NCBI GenBank assembly: GCA_035762665.1
Contig: DASTNZ010000062.1
Coordinates: 1 to 64,000, forward strand
Source: JASLBX01 sp035762665
GTDB taxonomy: Bacteria > Actinomycetota > Actinomycetes > Jiangellales > Jiangellaceae
Length of the DNA: 64,000 nucleotides
Reading direction: 5' to 3'
Position 1 is the stretch's first letter. Every line of letters starts with the position of its first letter. The notes below the pieces were generated by a model. It saw only the letters and a program-made list of their open reading frames with translations, was not told the origin of the DNA and made no database searches. The position numbers were made by a program, and so were the translations under genes. This document shows, one piece after another, positions 57,745-64,000 of this stretch.

Positions 57745-59052
57745 GTGACGGTCTACTGGTGCGAGCTCGCCTGGCTGCCCGGCGGAATCTCTGACCGGGT
57801 ACGCATCACGACGGCCGACGGCGGCTACATTGCGAGCGTCGAAACCGAAGTCGGGCCTGAGTCATCAGACGTCCGGCTGCCTGGGCTCACGCTGCCCGGG
57901 TTCGCCAATGTCCACTCCCACGCGTTCCACCGCGCCCTCCGGGGGCGTACCCACGGTGGTGGCGGGACGTTCTGGACGTGGCGGGAACAGATGTACGCGG
58001 TGGCCAGTCGCCTGGACCCCGACTCCTATCGCCGACTGGCCACTGCGGTGTACGCCGAGATGGCCCTGGCCGGCGTTAGCTGTGTCGGCGAGTTCCACTA
58101 CCTCCACCATGGTCCGGACGGCAGACCGTACGGCGACGCGAACGCCATGGGCGAGGCGCTCAGGGACGCCGCGCGGACCGCCGGCATCCGGCTGACCCTG
58201 CTCGACACGTGTTATCTGGCCGGCGGATTCGGTCAGCCGCTCGGCCCCGTCCAGCGGCGGTTCGGCGACGGTGATGCGGAGGGCTGGGCGCACCGGGTGG
58301 CCGGTCTGGCACCCGATGCGGCGACCCGGATAGGTGCGGCGATCCACTCGATACGGGCGGTCCCAGCCGAGCAGATTCCCACCGTCGTGGCCGCGGCCGC
58401 GGGCCGTCCGCTACACGTCCACCTGTCCGAGCAACCGGCCGAGAACGAGGCATGCCTGGCGGCCTACGGAGTAACCCCGACCCAGCTACTGCACGATCAT
58501 CGCGTCCTGGGGCCCATGACGACCGCCGTCCACGCCACGCACCTGACTGCGACGGACATCGCGCAGCTTGGCACGGCGCGGGTAACGGCGGGTCTCTGCC
58601 CCACCACCGAGCGTGACCTCGCCGACGGGATCGGCCCGGCTCGCGCTCTCCTTGACGCCGGCGCGGCGCTCGCCCTGGGATCCGATCAGCACGCAGTGAT
58701 CGACCTGCTCGAGGAGGCCCGTGCACTGGAGATGCACGAGCGCCTCGCCACCGGCCAACGCGGCCGGTTCACGCCGGCCGAACTCGTGACGGCGCTCACC
58801 GAGGCGGGGCATGCCGCGCTGGGCTGGCCCGAGGCGGGGCGGATCTCACCGGGGTCGTTCTGCGATCTCGTCGCCGTTCGACTCGACACGCCCCGCACCG
58901 CGGGTGGTCTGGCGGATCAGGCGGTTCTCACCGCCACCGGTGCCGACATCGATACCGTGGTGGCGGGCGGTCGTGTGATCGTCCGGCAGGGCCAGCACGT
59001 ACTCGACGACGTCGGCAACTTGCTCGAGTCCGCCATAGCGGCGGTCACCTGA
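57745..59052 (+). CDS. hutF: Formimidoylglutamate deiminase
   Basis: 435 residues of the amidohydrolase superfamily. It hydrolyses N-formimidoyl-L-glutamate to N-formylglutamate and ammonia. Metal ligands are visible in NVHSHAFHRAL, in LHVHLSEQPAENEACL and in LALGSDQHAVIDLLEEARAL. The start GTG at 57745 gives VTVYWCELAWLPGG, the family N-terminus, and follows a CAGAAT box by 6 nt; an ATG at 57694 is less likely. It implies the five-step hut route through formylglutamate. Confidence 0.93.
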   Translation: MTVYWCELAWLPGGISDRVRITTADGGYIASVETEVGPESSDVRLPGLTLPGFANVHSHAFHRALRGRTHGGGGTFWTWREQMYAVASRLDPDSYRRLATAVYAEMALAGVSCVGEFHYLHHGPDGRPYGDANAMGEALRDAARTAGIRLTLLDTCYLAGGFGQPLGPVQRRFGDGDAEGWAHRVAGLAPDAATRIGAAIHSIRAVPAEQIPTVVAAAAGRPLHVHLSEQPAENEACLAAYGVTPTQLLHDHRVLGPMTTAVHATHLTATDIAQLGTARVTAGLCPTTERDLADGIGPARALLDAGAALALGSDQHAVIDLLEEARALEMHERLATGQRGRFTPAELVTALTEAGHAALGWPEAGRISPGSFCDLVAVRLDTPRTAGGLADQAVLTATGADIDTVVAGGRVIVRQGQHVLDDVGNLLESAIAAVT

Positions 59053-59075
59053 GTTCACGCGCAGTCCGGCTAGCC

Positions 59076-59107
59076 GACGCGCGCTTCCTCCTGATAGCGC
59101 GCTTCGT
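59076..59107. terminator. Stem-loop between convergent hutF and purC
   Basis: GACGCGCGCT and AGCGCGC..GTC form a stem of at least 7 bp with a 10-nt loop, 24 bp after the hutF stop. Confidence 0.5.
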
Positions 59108-59196
59108 CAGGGTTGGACCTTGGCTCTCCTGTGCCTGTCGTAATGTGCCGCGCCGCCTGGCGCACTGCCACGGTGGGCGACCTTAACATTCAGAAC

Positions 59197-60069
59197 TCAG
59201 CTGAACGTGCGTCCCGTGATGCGCTCGTAAGCCTCGATGTACCGGTCTCGCGTCCGGGCGACAATGTCGTCCGGCAGGGGCGGCGGCTGGTCCCCTGAGC
59301 TGCGGTTCCATCCGGACGCCGGCGAGGTCAGCCAGTCTCGGACGAACTGCTTGTCGAACGATGGCTGCGCACGCCCGGGCGCCCAGGCGTCCGCCGGCCA
59401 GAATCGCGAGGAATCGGGGGTGAGCACCTCGTCCCCGAGCACGATTGTCCCGTCTGGTCTCCTGCCGAACTCGACCTTGGTGTCAGCCACCACGATGCCA
59501 CGCTCGCGACCGAGTGCCTCGCCCCGCCGGTAGATCTCCAGGGTGAGCCGGCGAAGCTCGCCCGCGACTTCGAGACCGGCCACCTTCGACACGTAGTTGA
59601 AGTCCACGTTCTCGTCGTGGTTACCAAACGCTGCCTTTGTCGCCGGCGTGAAGATGGGTTCGGGTAGCCGAGAGCCGTCCAGCAATCCCCGGCCGAGCGC
59701 GATTCCGCATACTGTCCCGGTGGCCTGGTAGTCCGCGAGGCCGGAGCCGGTGAGGTACCCCCGAGCGACGCACTCGACCGGAACCATCGCAAGGCGCTCA
59801 CACAAGATAGCGCGGCCGGCAACGTCAGCGGGCACGTCGGTCGATACGACGTGGTTCGGCACGATGTCGGCAAGCCGGTCGAACCACCACAGTGACATCG
59901 CGGTGAGAATCCGGCCCTTGTCCGGGATCGGCGTGTCGAGCACATGGTCGAATGCGGAGATACGGTCGCTCGCGACCATCAACAGGAGACCTGACGATTC
60001 CTGCTCGTACAGTTCTCGGACCTTACCTGAATACACGTGCCGGAATCCGGCCAGCTCGGGTGCACCCAC
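59197..60069 (-). CDS. purC: Phosphoribosylaminoimidazole-succinocarboxamide synthase
   Basis: 290 residues. It joins aspartate to CAIR with ATP in purine synthesis. Motifs are HVYSGKVRELYE, LLMVASDRISAFDHVL, PNHVVSTD, VPVECVARGYLTGSGLADY, the D/K-rich VVADTKVEFGRRPDGTIVLG and LTPDSSRFWPADAW. The GTG at 60069 is preferred because a leaderless -10 box lies 7 nt upstream; a GTG at 60111 would overlap the upstream gene. It follows a TIGR03086 gene on the same strand. Confidence 0.95.
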   Translation of the reverse strand: MGAPELAGFRHVYSGKVRELYEQESSGLLLMVASDRISAFDHVLDTPIPDKGRILTAMSLWWFDRLADIVPNHVVSTDVPADVAGRAILCERLAMVPVECVARGYLTGSGLADYQATGTVCGIALGRGLLDGSRLPEPIFTPATKAAFGNHDENVDFNYVSKVAGLEVAGELRRLTLEIYRRGEALGRERGIVVADTKVEFGRRPDGTIVLGDEVLTPDSSRFWPADAWAPGRAQPSFDKQFVRDWLTSPASGWNRSSGDQPPPLPDDIVARTRDRYIEAYERITGRTFS

Positions 60070-60076
60070 CAGCGAG

Positions 60077-60082
60077 ACGATA
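60077..60082 (-). promoter_or_regulatory. -10 box of a leaderless transcript (purC)
   Basis: On the minus strand TATCGT ends 7 nt before the GTG at 60069. Confidence 0.55.
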
Positions 60083-60091
60083 GTTGGCCGG

Positions 60092-60691
60092 TCAAAGTGG
60101 GTCGGACGCACTCCGTCCGAACGAGGCGAGCAACCGGGTCTGCGGATCTGCCTCCGCCGGCACATCCACGCGTGGCGCGATCACACCGATGTCTCGGTAC
60201 ATAGCCTCCATGCGGACGAAGTAGGCGGCGCACTCGTCGACCAGTTCGGGCGGCAGCGAGGTACTTGCCCCAATGGCCCGCGCCAGGTCCCACCCATGGA
60301 TGAGATGGTCGGCGAACAGTTGCAGTAGGTACTCGCCGGCCCGGTCGTCCCCGTAGGAGAGGTGGACCGTACGCCCCGCCGCACTCGGCTCGAGAACGGA
60401 CTGCCGAGCGTCGGCCAGCGCGTTGGACCAGGCGGCCGCAGGGTCATCGCCAAGCTGATCACCGTCGTACGCATCGCCGACGTCCGCGATCGTCTTGCCG
60501 GACAGGAGGGGTGGCACCCAGAGATCTTCTACGGTGACGTGATTCACCAGTTGCCGGACGTTCCACTCCGAACACGGTGTCGGATCGCCCCACTGGTCGT
60601 GGCGCACCGCCCGAACGTGGGCATCGAAGATGTGGGCGGCGCGCAGGTAGAGCCCGACTGGATCGCTACCCATGGTTGGATCGCTACCCAT
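60092..60691 (-). CDS. TIGR03086 family (DinB/MDMPI superfamily) protein
   Basis: 199 residues. It has DPTPCSEWNVRQLVNHVTVE with the first metal-ligand His and FADHLIHGWDLARAIG with the others. The same superfamily as the gene at 41522. The start lies in an 18-bp tandem duplication, so MGSDPT is followed by a second MGSDP at 60673 and either could be used. A longer open frame upstream lacks family similarity. It ends 23 bp before purC. Confidence 0.82.
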   Translation of the reverse strand: MGSDPTMGSDPVGLYLRAAHIFDAHVRAVRHDQWGDPTPCSEWNVRQLVNHVTVEDLWVPPLLSGKTIADVGDAYDGDQLGDDPAAAWSNALADARQSVLEPSAAGRTVHLSYGDDRAGEYLLQLFADHLIHGWDLARAIGASTSLPPELVDECAAYFVRMEAMYRDIGVIAPRVDVPAEADPQTRLLASFGRSASDPL

Positions 60692-60883
60692 GGTGGCCCC
60701 CAAGATGACGGAGGGCAGATCGTTGGTGACCGCTAGCGAATCCTCCTCAGCCCGGAAAGGCCCGCCCCCCGAGGACGAGCCGCTACGGTCACCAACCTGC
60801 CCCTGCTGTACTGTCGCGGCCACAGGTCAAGGAAGAGTCGTGATCGAGTAAAGGATCGGCGCGCGACAACAGGCGGGATCGAG

Positions 60884-63800
60884 GTGGGCAATCCGCAGGG
60901 GATCGAGGTGCGAGTGCTCGGCGCGCTCGAGGTGCGCCGGGCCGACCGGCCGGTGGCAATTGCCGGGGCGAAACCCCGGGAGATCCTGACCTTACTCGGA
61001 CTCAATGCCGGGCGGGTCGTCTCGGCCGCTGTCATCGATGAAGTGCTGTGGGGTGATCACCCGCCACGGACCGCCCACAAAGCGCTTCAGACGCACATCT
61101 CCGCAGTGCGCCGGGCACTGGGAGTAGGGGCACTCGTCACCCACGGCGCTGGATGGCGGCTCGCAGCGGGCACGACGACCGATGCGGCCGCCTTCGAAGC
61201 CGCGGTTGCCGCAGCCCGCCGGGCGGTGGAACGTGGCGAGGCGGAAGTCGCCGTCAGCCACTACGCGCGTGCCGTAGAGCTCTGGCGCGGGCCACCGGAG
61301 CTGCCGTTAACCCATAGAGGTATCGGGGAGCTCACCCGGTGGACCGAGCAGTACGAATCCGTGATCGACGAGCGCACCGACGCACTGCTGGAGAGCGGTC
61401 ATAGCAGTGATCTCGTCGGTGAGCTCGAAGCTGCCGTGAGCCGAACACCGTTGCGAGAACGCCGCTGGGCTCAGCTCTGTGTTGCGCTGTACCGCTGCGG
61501 AAGGCAGGGTGACGCGCTTGAGGCCTACCAGCGAGCGCGGTATGTCCTTGGCAACCAGCTTGGCGTGGATCCGGGTCCTCATCTGAGAGCGATCGAAGCC
61601 GCCGTGCTGGCTCATGATCCGTCGCTAAACGCGCGCGCAACCGGGCTTCTCACCGCGTTCTCCCAAGCGAAGAGCCGAGCCCAGCAGGGGGAGAGATCCA
61701 GTACGTCGTCCGCCCGGACGGTCGCCGCACGTCTCGCCGGGCTCCCGTCTCCCCGGTCCGCGTTCGTCGGCCGGACGGTAGAGCTGGCTCAGCTGCAAGA
61801 CCTGCTCGCTGAGCACTCGTTGGTCAGCGTCACTGGGCCTGGCGGCGTCGGTAAGACCCGCCTTGCTGTTGCGGTCGCCGAGTCGGCTGCTTCCCGCTTT
61901 CCCGGCGGCGTGAAGTTCGTCGATCTGGTGCCGGCTACGGCCGCACTCGTAGCACAGGCCGTCGCAGTTGCGCTCGGTGTCGCCGATCGGACCGACCGAC
62001 CGGTCGAAGACGTCATCATCGACCGGCTCACCGGCGAGCCGTCCCTCCTCCTGCTTGACAACTGCGAGCACGTCATCGATGCCGCAGGCGACCTGGCGGC
62101 GCGGCTCATCGAGCGATCCGACGTCACCATCCTGGCCACCAGCCGGGAACGTCTTGGGGTGCGGGACGAGCGCGTCCTGCTGCTGCCTCCGCTATCGCTG
62201 GCTCCGTCCGTCGCGGATCCCGAGCAAGGTTCGGAAGCTGCAGCCCTGTTCGTCGACCGGGTCCGCGCGTCCGGAGGAGAACTCGATGCGGACCCGGACG
62301 TGATCGGGCAAGTGTGCGCCAGGCTGGACGGTATCCCGCTGGCGATCGAACTCGCTGCGGCGCGCTGCGCGTCGCTCGGCATCGACGGTCTGCTGGCCGG
62401 CCTCGATGACCGGCTCGGTCTACTGTCGGGTGGGCGGGGCGTAAGCGAGCGACACCGGTCGGTACGAGCCGTTCTCGACTGGAGCCACGACTTGCTCGAC
62501 GACGCAGAGCGCACGCTGTTCCGGCGCGTAAGCGTGTTCGTCGGGGGGTTCGATCTGTCGGCGGCAGCCGCGGTGAACCACGGCGCGGCCGGTGTGTCGG
62601 GAGTGATCGATGTCATCGGACGGCTAACCGACAAGAGCCTGCTCGTGCACGAGCGCGGTCCGGCCGGCAGCAGGTGGCGGATGCTGGAGGTCGTACGCAG
62701 CTACGCCAGAGAACACCTGGCGGCCAACGGAGACGAGCCTGACGTCCTGGCCGAACATTTGCGCTGGGCTGCGGTTGCGGCCGCGGATCTGGAGCGCAAG
62801 CTCGATTCCGGCCGCCCGTGGCGTGACGTGTTCGACGCCGTTGCAGACGACCTGCGGGTCGCACTGTTCGGCCCGGCTCGCGACCCCCGTGGCTCGCGTC
62901 CGGATCTGGCCCTGGCGCTGGCCCGGCTGCAGGCCAGGCGCGGACGGTTCGCGGCAGCCCAGGCTGCCTACGAAGCCGCGGTGTCACTAGCGAAGTCAGC
63001 CGGTGACGCCGGCCAGCTCGCTCGCGCAGCCCTCGGTGCCTCCCTGTCCGGAATGTTGTTCGGGGTGACCCAGGCGGGCCGGGTTGCGCTGCTCGAGGAG
63101 GCGCTTGCTGCGCAGCCGGAAGAGCCCACCAGCGAGCGAGCTCGATTGCAGGCCCGGCTGGCCACCGAGCTGTTCTGGTCGCCCCAGCGCGAACGCGGCC
63201 TGGCGCTCGCCGGCGAGGCGGTGGAGACTGCCGAGAAGCTCATCGACGACGCCGGAACGCTGGCCCACGCGTTGCACGCGCGCCATTACGTCACCCGCGG
63301 CCCGGGCGGGCTGGAGGAAGGGCTCGGCCTCGCGGCGCAGATCATCGAGTTGGCCCACCGCTCGGGCGAAACGCAGCTGGAGCTTGCGGGTCGTGCCGCC
63401 TATGTCGTTGGTCTCCTCAACGAGGGGGATCTGGCCAGGATGGACGCTGAGTTGGCTGCACTGGCCGAGGGCGCAGACCGGCTCGATCACCCGGAGTTCC
63501 AGTGGTACGCCCAGGTGTACCGCCTGGTCCGAGCTCTGATCGACGGACGATTCAACGACGCCGACCAGCTTTTGGAGCAAGCCGGGGAGGCCGCCAACCA
63601 GGCGCCGGAGTTCTCGATAGGCCTGTTCTTCGCCGAGGCGATCACCGACCTTCGGAGGTTGTCCGGCGCAGCCCGCGACTCCCGGCTTGCCCAGCTCGCC
63701 GAAATGGCCAGACGATTCCGTGGCGTCCTGGTCTGGCGCTGTCTGACGCTGGCGACGTCGGTCGAGGCGCCGACCCCACCCGAGGCTGCACTTGTCGAAG

Positions 63801-64000
63801 CCCGGGCGCTGACCAGTGAACTGCTCGAGCAGCATCGTGATGGCCACTGGCTTGTCGGCTGTTGCCTGCTGGCTGAGGCGGTCACTGCCCTCGGGGAGTC
63901 CGAACTCGCTGCCCGCCTCGACCGTGCGCTCCGGCCGTACGCCGGCCGGCTCGCCGTTGCAGGACGGGTGGCGGGCTTTCGCGGTTCGGTGTCGCACGCG
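60884..64000 (+). CDS. BTAD/SARP-type regulator with NB-ARC ATPase and TPR-like C-terminus, cut by the right window edge
   Basis: At least 1039 residues, open to the last base. The N-terminal OmpR-like winged helix (about 10-90) begins VRVLGALEVRRADRPVAIAG. A BTAD helical domain follows (about 95-245, RWAQLCVALYRCGRQGDALE). The STAND ATPase has Walker A GPGGVGKT at residues 318-325, Walker B in PSLLLLDNCEHVIDA, the ATSRE sensor and GIPLAIELAAARC. Then helical TPR-like repeats. Such AfsR-like regulators switch on secondary metabolism or stress genes. GTG at 60908 is an alternative start. No terminal domain can be seen. Confidence 0.9.
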   Translation, partial: MGNPQGIEVRVLGALEVRRADRPVAIAGAKPREILTLLGLNAGRVVSAAVIDEVLWGDHPPRTAHKALQTHISAVRRALGVGALVTHGAGWRLAAGTTTDAAAFEAAVAAARRAVERGEAEVAVSHYARAVELWRGPPELPLTHRGIGELTRWTEQYESVIDERTDALLESGHSSDLVGELEAAVSRTPLRERRWAQLCVALYRCGRQGDALEAYQRARYVLGNQLGVDPGPHLRAIEAAVLAHDPSLNARATGLLTAFSQAKSRAQQGERSSTSSARTVAARLAGLPSPRSAFVGRTVELAQLQDLLAEHSLVSVTGPGGVGKTRLAVAVAESAASRFPGGVKFVDLVPATAALVAQAVAVALGVADRTDRPVEDVIIDRLTGEPSLLLLDNCEHVIDAAGDLAARLIERSDVTILATSRERLGVRDERVLLLPPLSLAPSVADPEQGSEAAALFVDRVRASGGELDADPDVIGQVCARLDGIPLAIELAAARCASLGIDGLLAGLDDRLGLLSGGRGVSERHRSVRAVLDWSHDLLDDAERTLFRRVSVFVGGFDLSAAAAVNHGAAGVSGVIDVIGRLTDKSLLVHERGPAGSRWRMLEVVRSYAREHLAANGDEPDVLAEHLRWAAVAAADLERKLDSGRPWRDVFDAVADDLRVALFGPARDPRGSRPDLALALARLQARRGRFAAAQAAYEAAVSLAKSAGDAGQLARAALGASLSGMLFGVTQAGRVALLEEALAAQPEEPTSERARLQARLATELFWSPQRERGLALAGEAVETAEKLIDDAGTLAHALHARHYVTRGPGGLEEGLGLAAQIIELAHRSGETQLELAGRAAYVVGLLNEGDLARMDAELAALAEGADRLDHPEFQWYAQVYRLVRALIDGRFNDADQLLEQAGEAANQAPEFSIGLFFAEAITDLRRLSGAARDSRLAQLAEMARRFRGVLVWRCLTLATSVEAPTPPEAALVEARALTSELLEQHRDGHWLVGCCLLAEAVTALGESELAARLDRALRPYAGRLAVAGRVAGFRGSVSHA

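Noticed and set aside
1..64000. CRISPR arrays, insertion sequences, integrases or prophage genes
   Set aside because: Reading both strands showed no spaced direct repeats, no transposase or recombinase motifs and no phage structural genes.

Overview
The window is high-GC DNA with dense coding, many GTG starts and short gene overlaps. Family content points to an actinobacterium: DUF1707 and DUF4097 proteins, an SSI-like lipoprotein, TIGR03086/DinB proteins of the mycothiol-linked superfamily, BTAD and WYL regulators, an Eis acetyltransferase, bifunctional-type Dcd and EtfD. No species can be named from the sequence. I see no transposon, integrase, prophage or CRISPR array. It reads as an ordinary chromosomal stretch with several decayed loci.

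Layout. 0-6 kb: WYL regulators, RidA, VOC proteins, MutT, and two broken loci (a frameshifted YjbR/MmcQ-like gene and a collapsed sigma-factor/lipoprotein pair). 5-12.7 kb: two GNAT acetyltransferases (one Eis-like), a secreted zinc carboxypeptidase with an inserted PA domain, an aminotransferase and a divergent MarR-GNAT fusion. 12.7-15.5 kb: a DUF1707 protein, then alkylation repair (AdaA-AlkA fusion plus Ogt). 15.4-17 kb: an RpiR regulator followed by a truncated NgcE-like sugar-binding lipoprotein. 17-22.2 kb: a 5-oxoprolinase operon and a wrecked ABC exporter. 22.3-26.2 kb: EcsC, Aat, an Fpg-type glycosylase overlapping an AlkZ-like glycosylase, and an SSI-like lipoprotein. 26-31 kb: an AAA ATPase, an RsbW-like kinase, a SEC-C protein, arginine deiminase and a GT2 glycosyltransferase. 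31-38.9 kb: a coupled larB-larC-membrane protein operon, pheA, serS and HAD phosphatases. 39-47 kb: VOC proteins with an ECF sigma factor, small enzymes, tRNA-Gly(CCC) and dcd. 47-51.4 kb: etfD, then a ribbon-helix-helix regulator with an operator array, and DUF4097. 51.3-59 kb: a histidine-utilisation cluster (IclR remnant, hutH, hutU, an M20 amidohydrolase, an interposed P450, hutF) with no hutI in view. 59-64 kb: purC, a TIGR03086 protein and a large BTAD/NB-ARC regulator running off the right edge.

Two features recur. First, about 20 genes have a TANNNT box 6-8 nt before the start codon and no ribosome-binding site, the signature of leaderless transcripts; this fixes several starts. Second, at least five loci are broken by frameshifts or internal deletions. 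That means either real gene decay or uncorrected sequence errors, which only reads or relatives can separate.
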